Below are positions 8,833 to 18,491 of a stretch of 64,000 bases of DNA, in pieces. The position numbers and the translations under genes were made by a program. Each line of letters opens with the position of its first letter. The first letter of the stretch is position 1. Location of the stretch: NCBI GenBank assembly GCA_910587555.1, contig CAJULV010000006.1, forward strand, positions 36,577-100,576, written 5' to 3'. The notes under the pieces were generated by a model. That model searched no databases, was not told the origin of the DNA, and saw only the letters and a program-made list of their open reading frames with translations. The stretch is from an uncultured Acetatifactor sp. (GTDB lineage Bacteria; Bacillota; Clostridia; Lachnospirales; Lachnospiraceae).

Positions 8833-9221
8833 AGTCAACCGGTGCGCAGTATAAATTTCGGATATGTTGACAGTCCATGTAGAGTATGCTACTATGAAGC
8901 TGTCGTCAGTGAGTTTTATGTAATCGCTGCTATTCAGGTAAGCGTCACGTATTGGTGTACCAGTCGGACACCTTATTTGCAGGGAAATTGGAAGCAGGTG
9001 ATATGCAGACAGTATGAGCAGGGTATTGTTTTATAATGGAAATTAAGTCCGTTATCAGTCGAAATCGTTTATGATCAGCATCAGTATTGAAAAACCAAAA
9101 ACAACCCCCAAAGCAGCCCTAAACTCAAAACCAAAACGAAAAGCAAAACCAGAACCAAAGCATATTGATACCTAAAGTTATTCCGCAACCCATACGCCCC
9201 AAGAAAGGAAGAAAAGCGCAA

Positions 9222-11135
9222 ATGATAAATCTGACCCAATTTCTGAAATCAGTAGACACCGCAACCGCCGAGATGTCCAGGGAGAAGTTGGAAGAAGTCA
9301 TTCATGACATAGCCCGGACGCTGCCGGAAAAGGCACGGGAAGATTTTCTAATCAGGTTGGACATGATACATGGAATGAATGAGAACGCGGAAACACAGCA
9401 GGAAAATTCGGCGCAGGACTTTGAGCAGACAGGAAAGCTGCTGAAGGAGAAATTAGAGTGCATTGAAAACGGGGAAATGGCTCTGGAAGGGTGCATCAAT
9501 GAGGAATATGACGATTGGTATGACAGCAGTGACGATGAATTTTTATACAGTGATCCCCGGGGGGTACTGGACATAATCGAGAGCGCATGCCGGTTTGTAC
9601 ATCAGTGCATTGAACATGAGGCGTATAAGGCCGGAGCCGAAATAGCCCGGATTCTCATAGGGCTGGAGATCATGGTGGACGGGGAATATCAGGAGTACAT
9701 GGAGGAGCCTATAGATATCAATGATCTGGAAAATTATCACCTGGGAAATATTGACTACAGGACATTGGTGATTGATGCGGCTCATGCAGCTTATTGCGCT
9801 TGCGGACTGTCGGACAGGGCCGATGAGCTGTATCGGATTATGTATGATTCCGGCAGACAGGATATTTCCCTGGAAATGGTTATGCAGAGCGGCAGGGAGC
9901 TGCCGGATTGGGATGCCTTTCTGGGATTATGGATAGAATATTTGGGCAGTATCAATACAGACAGGGCGGAGAAGCTGCTGCGTGAAGCTTTGGAATTGGC
10001 CGGAGGCGGACCGCTGCTGCTTGAAAGTGCGCGGAAATACGGCGGAATACACCCGGAGCTTTACGAGCAGTATTTGACGGACATGCAGGGGAAAGCAGAT
10101 GCGGAATCATTGCTGGAAGTAGGGGCAGAGGCAGTAGATTTTATAGGCAAAAAGGAGCTTGTCCGCAGCCGCATTGCCCTGTTAACCGGTGAAATTGCCT
10201 TGAGGCTTGACAGGCAGGAAGAAGCGGAAAAGTTTTGGCTGGAAGCCTTCCGCTCCGATACCAGAGTGGTAAACTATCTGAGGCTGGCAGTGGAATGCAG
10301 AGACTTTTCCGGGATACGGAAAGAGGCAGCAGAAATTTACCGGAAACGATATCCGCAGATTACAGAGGTCAGAAGTTTTATTCCTTTGTCCGGAGGCGGT
10401 AAGGAGAATCAGGTGGACGCGAAGACGGTTTATATGCTGGCATTTCTGGGAGGAGAATTCTCTTTTGTCAGGGAAAAAGCCATGAGTTCGGGAGAAGCAC
10501 TGGGGTGGAGTGCATCTTTTATGAAATGCGGACTGGCTGCATTTCTTTTGCTGCTTGCAGAGTGTTCAGAGAGGGAAAATATCATATTGCAGGGGGCGAA
10601 TTTACACAATATTCCGCCGAAAAGCACCGGGTCCCAATCCATACCGGGAAACGCTGGGAAGCAAAACACCTCTCTGGAAAAAGGGAAGTCCCAAGATAGC
10701 AAAAAGCAAAATACATTGTCTGCGGGCGGCAGGGAAATGCTCCGGCAGATCGTCTCGGCAGTCGGTTTCAAAAAGGCAGACTACGAAAAGGGAACATTGA
10801 AAAACATTGCCGAAACCGATGAGGAATGGTTCTGGAACTGTTGGCAGCATTGGAGGAAAACGGTTTCTATTACCGCAGAGGAGCGGGCGGAGCTTATTCA
10901 ATGGGTCGAAGAACTGATTACAATGCGCGTAAAGGGTATTATGGAAGGAAATCATCGAAAATACTACAGAGAATGCGCGGCATACATAGCAGCCCTGGGA
11001 GAGGCGAAAGAGTCCGGGGGCGAGCAGAACGGTAAGCAGAATACGATGATGAAGTATATGAATTTGTATCCCCGGCGCAGTGCTTTTCGGGAGGATTTGC
11101 AGGGCTTCGGGATGAAAGATTACCGAAAGAAGTAA
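9222..11135 (+). CDS. Uncharacterised helical-repeat protein, first gene of a three-gene operon
   Basis: A 637-residue protein from the ATG at 9222, preceded by AAAGGAAG; the frame extends upstream to a TTG at 9165 with no ribosome site. I recognise no family. The sequence is mostly amphipathic helices in pairs, with segments such as ADELYRIMYDSG and AEKLLREALELAG that read like TPR units. An acidic patch lies near residues 95-120 (EEYDDWYDSSDDEFLYSD) and a polar linker near 470-510. No catalytic motif or signal peptide. It ends 48 bases before the helicase gene, so a scaffold or adaptor role is likely; that is inference. Confidence 0.65.
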   Translation: MINLTQFLKSVDTATAEMSREKLEEVIHDIARTLPEKAREDFLIRLDMIHGMNENAETQQENSAQDFEQTGKLLKEKLECIENGEMALEGCINEEYDDWYDSSDDEFLYSDPRGVLDIIESACRFVHQCIEHEAYKAGAEIARILIGLEIMVDGEYQEYMEEPIDINDLENYHLGNIDYRTLVIDAAHAAYCACGLSDRADELYRIMYDSGRQDISLEMVMQSGRELPDWDAFLGLWIEYLGSINTDRAEKLLREALELAGGGPLLLESARKYGGIHPELYEQYLTDMQGKADAESLLEVGAEAVDFIGKKELVRSRIALLTGEIALRLDRQEEAEKFWLEAFRSDTRVVNYLRLAVECRDFSGIRKEAAEIYRKRYPQITEVRSFIPLSGGGKENQVDAKTVYMLAFLGGEFSFVREKAMSSGEALGWSASFMKCGLAAFLLLLAECSERENIILQGANLHNIPPKSTGSQSIPGNAGKQNTSLEKGKSQDSKKQNTLSAGGREMLRQIVSAVGFKKADYEKGTLKNIAETDEEWFWNCWQHWRKTVSITAEERAELIQWVEELITMRVKGIMEGNHRKYYRECAAYIAALGEAKESGGEQNGKQNTMMKYMNLYPRRSAFREDLQGFGMKDYRKK

Positions 11136-11183
11136 AAACAGGTAAAATAAGAATAGAAGTTTTTTAAATGAGGAAAGTACCTG

Positions 11184-14100
11184 ATGGGACTGATTGATTA
11201 CATTTTCAGATTAGCAAAAAAACCGAAAGAATACCCCGAGAAAGAAGTCCCCGAGAAAGAAGTTTCCGGCAAATGCCGGGAGCTTCTGCAGTGGAGCCAA
11301 TATCTCAATCACATCAGCAGTTCAGATCACTTTATTTCCCGCAGAGAATACACCAAAGAAATGCATCAATATGCCGAAACCATGGATTTTATCATTTCCA
11401 TGGACGAAAATGATATTCTGGAAGACTACTGCCGAAAGAATGGATTTTCGCTTTCCGCAGCCAGGGATTTATACCGAAAATATCAGAATATGGACGAGTT
11501 TGTCGGCGGGATAAATGATGCTTATGTGAACGCGAAAATGACAGAAGAAAAGGTGTATTTAGACAATATATTAAAGGATATAGACCCCCAAATCAGCCTG
11601 GATGAAGACCAGAGAAAGGTGGTTCTGGCTGATGAGGATTACAGTCTGGTGATTGCAGGAGCCGGCGCCGGAAAGACCACTACCGTAGCAGCCAAAGTGA
11701 AATACTTGGTGGAAAAACAGGGAGTTTCTCCTAATCAGATTCTGATTATTTCCTTTACCAATAAAGCAGTGAAAGAGCTTCGGGACAAGATTCAAAAGAA
11801 GTTGGACATTCCCTGCCCCATTGCCACATTTCATGCCACAGGCAATGCCATTTTGCATAAGAATAATCCTGAACAACGAAATATTATTGACGGAAGCAAG
11901 CTGTATTATTGCGTACAAAATTATTTCCGGGAGAAGGTTCTTCGGGATACCAGTGTGGTAAACAGCCTGATTCTTTTCTTTGCCTCTTACTTTGACGCGC
12001 CCTATGAAGGTGATGATATCAATCACTTTTTTAACCATATGGCAAATGCAAATTATGCTACCATGCGCAGTGAACTGGATGATTTCCGGGAGGAGGTCAT
12101 TGACAGAAAGAGCAGGAAAAAGATTACGATTCAAAATGAAATTGTGCGGTCCATTCAGGAAGTGGAAATTGCCAATTTTCTGTATCTGCACAATATTGAC
12201 TACATTTATGAACCAATCTATAAATACAATATTACAATGTCCCAGAAACCCTATACTCCGGATTTTATGATTCAGCAGGGAGAGCATGTGGCCTATATCG
12301 AGCATTTCGGCATCACGGAGGACGGAAGGAATTTCCTATATGATGAGGAAGAACTGGCAGCATATAAAAAGGCCATTAATGATAAAGTAAAGCTGCACAG
12401 GCGGCATAATACCGAGTTGATTTATACTTTTTCCTCCTTTAACGACGGCAGAAGCATCTCGGCTCATCTGGAGGAAAAGCTTTTCCATCACGGCTTTGAA
12501 CTGAGTCGGCGTTCCGATGAAGAGATTGTTAAAAAGCTGGTTGCTTCGGAAGAAAATAAATACATTAACCGCCTGGTATTTCTGGTCATCAATTTCATCA
12601 GGAATTTCAAGGTCAATGGATATGAAGAAAAAGATTTTGACAAATTGGCTCTTAAAACTACAAATGTAAGGACAAAATTATTTCTGAACATAGCCCATGC
12701 CTGCTTTTTGGAATACAAGAAATTGCTTGTGGAGAATCATGCAGTAGACTTCGAAGATATGATAAACGAGTCGGCAAGAGTCCTTACCGAAGTCAAGGAA
12801 ATGAAACAAAAACTGGATTTTAAATACCTGATTGTGGATGAGTATCAGGATATTTCCAGACAGCGTTTTGACCTGGTAAAATCCTTTTCTGAAGTGACGG
12901 ATGCCAAGATCATGGCTGTGGGGGATGACTGGCAGTCCATCTATGCCTTCAGCGGCTCCGATATTACTTTATTTACCCGGTTTGAAGAAAAAATGGGTTA
13001 TGCCAGGCTTATGAAAATCGTGAGAACATACCGGAATTCCCAGGAAGTGATTGACATTGCGGGCAACTTTATTCAGAAGAATACCTCACAGATCAGGAAG
13101 TCTCTGCTTTCGCCGAAGCATATCCAGGAGCCGGTGATTATTTATACATATGACAGTTCGGCAAAGGACCCAAAGGCAGACCGCAGAAGCGGCATGAACT
13201 ATGCTATGGCATACGCGGTTCAGACAGCGCTGGAGCAGATTATAGATTACAACAAAAGGGAAGGAAAAGATTCCGAAAAATCTGCTATTCTGCTGCTGGG
13301 GCGGTTTAATTTTGATGGAGACAGACTGGCGCGGACCGGTCTTTTTGAGTATGTGAGCAGAGGATCCAAAGTGAAGTCGGTGAACTATCCCGATCTGGAT
13401 ATCACATTTATGACAGCCCATGCATCCAAGGGACTGGGCTACGATAATGTGATTGTGATAAACGGCCGGAATGAAACATATGGATTCCCGTCCAAGATTG
13501 AAGACGACCCTGTCTTATCTCTTGTGGTAAAAGAGGACAGGAGCATGCAATATGCAGAAGAACGACGGCTTTTCTATGTTGCCATGACCAGAACCAAAAA
13601 CCGGGTCTATTTTATTGCGCCGGAAAAGAATCCTTCCGAGTTTTTATTGGAAATCAAAAGGGAATACGGGAATGTCTTTCTCCGCGGGAAATGGTCGGAG
13701 GAGGAACCTGTGGTTACAGGCAAACATACATGCCCTGTCTGTGGATTTCCGCTGCAGCTTAAGTATAAACCGGCCTATGGACTGCGGCTTTATATCTGCA
13801 CAAATGAACCGGAAGTCTGCAGCTTTATGACCAGTAATCTGCGGGGGAAAAAGCTTTCCGTCATGAAATGTCCCGACTGCTATGACGGGTATCTGATTGT
13901 GAAAAGTTCCGGGGCGAACGGCACATGTTTCCTTGGCTGCAGCAATTACAAGAATAACCGCCAGGGCTGCAATAAGACGGTTTCCATGCATGAGTATTAT
14001 AAAATGATGGGGTATGACTCGGCGGAGATTGACGAATCCATATCCCAACATCATGTTTGGCGGAAAGAAAAGGATGTCCGGGAAAGTGGAAATATGAACT

Positions 14101-15020
14101 GCCAAAATGCACACTCGCATAAGACGGATTGGCAGAGCGGGAATTGCCGGGATTTAGACCGGCAGCGGACAGAGAAGGATGTCCGGGAAAGTGGAAATAT
14201 GAACTGCCAAAACGCAGGTCCGCAGAAGACTGATTGGCAGAGCAGGAACTGCCGGGATTTAGACCAGCAGCGGACAGAAAAGCAGAGCGGGAATTGCCAG
14301 GATTTAGACCAGCAGCGGACAGAAAAGCAGAGCGTGAACTGCCAGGGTTTAGACCAGCAGACAAAGCGGCAGAGCGGAAAGCCCCAGGCTGCGGAGGCCT
14401 CCCCAGAAGAAATAAAATCCCGGCACAATGATTGGGAACGGGAGCTGATCGAGAAGACAAAAATGCAGGAAGTGGACGAATCCCGATATCCCTTTTATAA
14501 GGAACACAGTGTCCTGGAAATAGCGGGCACAGTACTCCAATGCCTGGTCAGCATAAGCGCCGGAAAGTATTATAATGACACCATTTTAATCAGAACCCTG
14601 TGCGGTTCCTCCGATCAAAGAATCCTGCAGGATAAATTATACCTGGTGCCGGAGTATAGAAAGCTTTCCTATCTGGACCGCGGCACTGTCCGCAAAATGG
14701 TGGCATGGCTGATAGACCGGCACTATATTTTGGAAACAAAAGGATCCTATCCGGTACTGCACATTACCAACGAGGGGCTTTACTATAAGGAACACATGAC
14801 ACCGGGAAAGATGAAGAGCTTTGCGGAGCTGCTTGGCGGGACGGAAGGGAAAAGGAAGTCAAACAAGGCCAATGCCGGTGAAAAGTGGAGTGAAGAAGAG
14901 GACCAAAGGCTTGTACGGGAATTTGCTTCCGGCAAGTCCATTCCGGAAATAGCAGTTGCCCATAAGAGGAGTAACGGCGCGATACGGGCAAGGCTGATAA
15001 AACATGGATTGATGCAGTGA
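11184..15020 (+). CDS. UvrD-like SF1 helicase with embedded nuclease-like domain, zinc ribbons, RQC-like and Myb-like domains
   Basis: A 1278-residue helicase. Walker A AGAGAGKTTT is at about 158-167, Walker B LIVDEYQDIS at 549-558, motif III GDDWQSIYAFSG near 580-591, and later HASKGLGY and RLFYVAMTRTK. Between motifs Ia and II (about 315-440) sits a PD-(D/E)XK-like insert with E326/E328, PDF at 359-361 and YIEHFG at 371-376, where histidine replaces the usual lysine. The C-terminal part has two four-cysteine zinc ribbons (CPVCG, CPDC), a repetitive Gln/Cys-rich linker (about 955-1060), an RQC-like winged helix and a Myb/SANT-like end (WSEEEDQRLV). It probably unwinds and nicks or degrades DNA. 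Central gene of the operon. Confidence 0.85.
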   Translation: MGLIDYIFRLAKKPKEYPEKEVPEKEVSGKCRELLQWSQYLNHISSSDHFISRREYTKEMHQYAETMDFIISMDENDILEDYCRKNGFSLSAARDLYRKYQNMDEFVGGINDAYVNAKMTEEKVYLDNILKDIDPQISLDEDQRKVVLADEDYSLVIAGAGAGKTTTVAAKVKYLVEKQGVSPNQILIISFTNKAVKELRDKIQKKLDIPCPIATFHATGNAILHKNNPEQRNIIDGSKLYYCVQNYFREKVLRDTSVVNSLILFFASYFDAPYEGDDINHFFNHMANANYATMRSELDDFREEVIDRKSRKKITIQNEIVRSIQEVEIANFLYLHNIDYIYEPIYKYNITMSQKPYTPDFMIQQGEHVAYIEHFGITEDGRNFLYDEEELAAYKKAINDKVKLHRRHNTELIYTFSSFNDGRSISAHLEEKLFHHGFELSRRSDEEIVKKLVASEENKYINRLVFLVINFIRNFKVNGYEEKDFDKLALKTTNVRTKLFLNIAHACFLEYKKLLVENHAVDFEDMINESARVLTEVKEMKQKLDFKYLIVDEYQDISRQRFDLVKSFSEVTDAKIMAVGDDWQSIYAFSGSDITLFTRFEEKMGYARLMKIVRTYRNSQEVIDIAGNFIQKNTSQIRKSLLSPKHIQEPVIIYTYDSSAKDPKADRRSGMNYAMAYAVQTALEQIIDYNKREGKDSEKSAILLLGRFNFDGDRLARTGLFEYVSRGSKVKSVNYPDLDITFMTAHASKGLGYDNVIVINGRNETYGFPSKIEDDPVLSLVVKEDRSMQYAEERRLFYVAMTRTKNRVYFIAPEKNPSEFLLEIKREYGNVFLRGKWSEEEPVVTGKHTCPVCGFPLQLKYKPAYGLRLYICTNEPEVCSFMTSNLRGKKLSVMKCPDCYDGYLIVKSSGANGTCFLGCSNYKNNRQGCNKTVSMHEYYKMMGYDSAEIDESISQHHVWRKEKDVRESGNMNCQNAHSHKTDWQSGNCRDLDRQRTEKDVRESGNMNCQNAGPQKTDWQSRNCRDLDQQRTEKQSGNCQDLDQQRTEKQSVNCQGLDQQTKRQSGKPQAAEASPEEIKSRHNDWERELIEKTKMQEVDESRYPFYKEHSVLEIAGTVLQCLVSISAGKYYNDTILIRTLCGSSDQRILQDKLYLVPEYRKLSYLDRGTVRKMVAWLIDRHYILETKGSYPVLHITNEGLYYKEHMTPGKMKSFAELLGGTEGKRKSNKANAGEKWSEEEDQRLVREFASGKSIPEIAVAHKRSNGAIRARLIKHGLMQ

Positions 15021-15061
15021 ATAAAGGGATCAGCAGGAGAAGGATATAAGGAGAATTCAAG

Positions 15062-18000
15062 GTGGAGGAAAAAGATTTTTTATCAAAATTTTTTGAGGAA
15101 GTTGATATTCCTGGAATAATAACAGACGGAATAAAGAAGACGGCGGGGGAATACATTCAGAACCGAATCAGCTATCATAAATGGGAAAGAATATATGTCA
15201 ATGCCGGGCAGACTGTTGCAGGCTTCGAACATGACGGCACGGAGGAGAGCCAAATCAGGAATATACTTTTTTGTGAAAAAAACATGAAAAAGCTTGCAAA
15301 AAAAATGTGGGATGCGGATTATTTTGCATTCGAAAAGATACTGAAAGAAAACATGCACAGCGTGTTGGAAGAAAGCAGTATGAGTACAGGCAATCAGGAG
15401 AATTGTCTGGAACATTTTGTGCAGATTGTAATCGGGGATATCAGGAAGTGTATGCCCCAGAGAATAGAGCGTTCCCTGTGGATGGATACCAGAGAAAATA
15501 CGTTGCAGATTCTGGATAATCAGAAACGCCAGTTTACGGAGAATGAAGAACTTCGGTACTTATTGTCGGATATCCGAAACCAGATGCAGGAAGGGAAGGA
15601 CCGGGGGCAGGAAGGGAAGGATCAGGGGCAGGAATATCAGCGAAGCAGTAATCGTCAGAACGTAGTTTTTGACACGGTAGAAGGTATTGCGGAAGAAGAC
15701 GAATGGCATCTGGCATCCATGCAGGATGGGGGATTTTCAGAGAATCCTGCCATACAGAAAAATATGGCGTTGGAGGCCATAAATCTCTGGAGAGAGGAGA
15801 GAGAAGCTTATCCGGGATGGTATGTGGCGCCGTATAAGATCTGTCAGAAAATATGGGGAAGAACAAGGGGATATGAATATTTAGTTGGAATAGGAATGCT
15901 GTCACTGGAGGAGGCATTTGCGCTGTGTTATGAGTTTGTCTGGCGCTGTGAGACAGGTAAGATATGCTATTCCGCCTGTCTTCAGAAAAATGTGTACGCA
16001 ATATGGGAGCAATATCAGGCGTGTATTGACAGAGAAAAAGGGTACCGGACCGAACAATGGTTTTATATCGGGACGATTCTGCTCAGAGAATATCGGGAAG
16101 AGGGCCGATATACAGAGTGGGAAAATGTTTTCAAATGTTTACGGTCATATCAGGAGATTCCTTTGTGCGGGAAGGAAATTTTGGATGTAGAAGAGATAAA
16201 ATGTGCATTTTCCAGATTTCAGATCAGTAAAGTGAGAAGACTGTGTGACAGAACACGTTTGCCCCGGGAAGCCTATGCACTGCGGCTGCAGGTAATCGGC
16301 GTGCAGGCAGAATGCGGGGGTACGGAAGCAGCGCTGAGACAGGTCAGGCAATTGGAAATGGATTTGGAAGCAGAATGCGTATCCGAAGATGCAAAGAGAC
16401 GGATTTTTGCCAATTCTCTGCAGGTTGTGTTGTTTCATATGGAAGCTTTATTACAGCAGGGGATTGCTTTTGTCAGCAGGGAGTATGAAAAATATCAGGA
16501 GCCGATCAATGAAATTTTAAACCGGGCAGAGCGCAGGAAGCGGTATTTTGACTGGGACGGGCTGCATGCGTGTGTGGAGAGTGCGCTATTAAAATGGCAT
16601 GTAAAAGAATATGAGGAAAGCAGTCCGTTTGACCTGGAGAGGGAGAGCATTTCTCTCTCTGATTACGGGAATGGATGTGAGGAGAGCTATTATCTATACC
16701 GGGTAGTGGATGCAATGGCGATTCCCTTGATAAGTGATTGTGTAAATCTGTTGGGAAGCCTGGAGCGTGTATGGTTTGAAGCTTTGCAGGGACTGCAGCC
16801 GCAGCTGGCACTGTTTATGATGCTGCGGGGCAGTAAAAGCGATACGGCAAAGTATTGTTATAACCGCAGCAGGCTCATGCAGATGAGACAGGAAACCATT
16901 ACAAGTCAGATTTGCTTTTTAAGGGATGTGCTGTTGGAAAATCGGGAGGAAATGGCGGAATTTACATCGCTGTACAGCGGAGGAGTCTGCCGTCAGCTGC
17001 GCAGTAATCTGCCGGAAATCATGACGCGGTGCATGAGCAGATGTCCGGATGAAATGCAATGTGAGATTCTGACCATGTTAAAATGTGTGATGGAGACACC
17101 GGGATTAAACCTTGGCCAGAATATGGGGCAGTTTATCAGAGGAATGATGAGACAGGTGTCTGAAAAGAATAAGATGAAGATGCTGGGGGAATTATTGGAG
17201 ACAGATATTGTGGAGCATAAGGATGTCCATGAAGAGGCAGCGGATCTATTTGATTTCTATTTTCGAAAAGAACACCTGGAACATTATGCAGAATTTTGTA
17301 CCGTCAAGCCGGAAACCATTCTATGGCTGCTTTCGGACAACGGAGATTCCCTATATGAGTGGCGGACAAAAATAGCAAGATTGCTGGTGGTCAGAAGCAC
17401 AGGTGCTTTGACAGGGGAGCAGGAGACGGCCCTGACTCGTAAAATCTGGAGCAGGCTGGGTGATAACAAACTGCCGGATCTGCCCAATTATTATTTATGG
17501 AATTTTATGGAATTGGATTATGGGGATTCCGCCGTTCCGGCGGTATCCATCAAGGCCTGTTATCTCAAGAACGGAATGATGGCGGCTTTTGGGAACGAAG
17601 AGGGATGTAAGATTACCATGGGAGACATTCGTTATCTGGAGGAGCTGCGGCTGGCATCCCGACATTTGGAGAAGGATTTCTGGACTCTGGATGAAGTCTG
17701 CCGGATTTATCAGGATGCCATAAGCTACTGGCAGATTTTGAAGGACAGGATAGAGAAAAATGTAAATGACTTACGCATAGGGGAATATCAGGACCGTGCA
17801 CGGAAAATGTTCCGTACAATTGCAGAGGTCTATAGAAGCATATCGGGAGAATTGCCGGAGGATGTGCGCAGACAGGTAGGAAAAGTATTGGAGGAAGCCC
17901 GGGGATTCGAAATTGATGTATATGATTTGAAGGTTTTATTTTTGGTGGAAGAGGACAAGCCGGGGTTTGCGGAAGCGGTTACGGAGGGGCTTTATTCGGA

Positions 18001-18433
18001 TGAGGTGCATACAGTGATTGATGCTTTGCATGCTGCGTATACCTTTATGGAGAAGTATCCTGGGGAAGGGCTTTCAGAAGAGCTGCTTTGTGAGATACTT
18101 CACATGCTTCGAAGCGGTAAACAGCCGGGGCTGGTGTCTGCAATTATAATTCTGCATAATCTGTTATATAGGAAAAGCCCGGTTTTTACAGGAGATAAGG
18201 TAAGGGAGGCGGATCGTTTCCTGATTTCCCTTGAGAAGAGGACCAGATATGATAAAAACATGGGGAGTGAGAGCCAGATAAAGAAAGCCGCACTGATTCG
18301 GCAGGTTTGTGTTGATCTGGCGTATGAAATATCCTTGCAGGAAGGCGGCGCTGGATATCCGGGGGTACTTCATTGGCAAAAGGCCTGCAGGGAGGATGAG
18401 TTTACAGAAGTCAGGAATGAAATGCTGATATAG
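15062..18433 (+). CDS. Uncharacterised 1123-residue protein, third gene of the operon
   Basis: Starts at GTG with AAGGAG 8 bases upstream, 41 bases after the helicase gene. I recognise no domain. The N-terminal ~170 residues form a compact helical block (from KDFLSKFFEEVDIPGIITDG), followed by a repetitive charged linker (EGKDRGQEGKDQGQ near 178-191) and then about 900 residues of predicted helix pairs, consistent with a HEAT/ARM-like or TPR-like solenoid. There is no Walker motif, signal peptide or membrane segment. Such large solenoids often serve as sensors or scaffolds next to nucleases. The function is unknown. Confidence 0.65.
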   Translation: MEEKDFLSKFFEEVDIPGIITDGIKKTAGEYIQNRISYHKWERIYVNAGQTVAGFEHDGTEESQIRNILFCEKNMKKLAKKMWDADYFAFEKILKENMHSVLEESSMSTGNQENCLEHFVQIVIGDIRKCMPQRIERSLWMDTRENTLQILDNQKRQFTENEELRYLLSDIRNQMQEGKDRGQEGKDQGQEYQRSSNRQNVVFDTVEGIAEEDEWHLASMQDGGFSENPAIQKNMALEAINLWREEREAYPGWYVAPYKICQKIWGRTRGYEYLVGIGMLSLEEAFALCYEFVWRCETGKICYSACLQKNVYAIWEQYQACIDREKGYRTEQWFYIGTILLREYREEGRYTEWENVFKCLRSYQEIPLCGKEILDVEEIKCAFSRFQISKVRRLCDRTRLPREAYALRLQVIGVQAECGGTEAALRQVRQLEMDLEAECVSEDAKRRIFANSLQVVLFHMEALLQQGIAFVSREYEKYQEPINEILNRAERRKRYFDWDGLHACVESALLKWHVKEYEESSPFDLERESISLSDYGNGCEESYYLYRVVDAMAIPLISDCVNLLGSLERVWFEALQGLQPQLALFMMLRGSKSDTAKYCYNRSRLMQMRQETITSQICFLRDVLLENREEMAEFTSLYSGGVCRQLRSNLPEIMTRCMSRCPDEMQCEILTMLKCVMETPGLNLGQNMGQFIRGMMRQVSEKNKMKMLGELLETDIVEHKDVHEEAADLFDFYFRKEHLEHYAEFCTVKPETILWLLSDNGDSLYEWRTKIARLLVVRSTGALTGEQETALTRKIWSRLGDNKLPDLPNYYLWNFMELDYGDSAVPAVSIKACYLKNGMMAAFGNEEGCKITMGDIRYLEELRLASRHLEKDFWTLDEVCRIYQDAISYWQILKDRIEKNVNDLRIGEYQDRARKMFRTIAEVYRSISGELPEDVRRQVGKVLEEARGFEIDVYDLKVLFLVEEDKPGFAEAVTEGLYSDEVHTVIDALHAAYTFMEKYPGEGLSEELLCEILHMLRSGKQPGLVSAIIILHNLLYRKSPVFTGDKVREADRFLISLEKRTRYDKNMGSESQIKKAALIRQVCVDLAYEISLQEGGAGYPGVLHWQKACREDEFTEVRNEMLI

Positions 18434-18491
18434 AAATAAAAAGGGAAAAGGCATCTGGATTTTCGGATGCTGCATTTCCAAGGGAGCCAAA

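Larger units (their letters stand above)
8280..9221. other. Gene-free region with repeats and an A/C-rich leader
   Basis: About 940 bases without a supportable gene. Short frames at 8379-8591 and 8842-9036 lack ribosome sites and coding character. It contains a half copy of repeat family 1, a full copy of repeat family 2, a duplicated GAAGCAACGG (about 8482-8520), and a strongly A/C-biased stretch (9091-9162) just before the three-gene operon. The operon promoter must lie here, but I see no clear consensus. Confidence 0.5.

Noticed and set aside
8379..9036. Two short forward frames (8379-8591, 8842-9036)
   Set aside because: No ribosome sites and no protein-like composition; both lie in repeat-rich intergenic DNA.
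13861..14460. Reverse-strand repeat proteins opposite the helicase linker
   Set aside because: Shadows of the repetitive linker of a well-supported gene.
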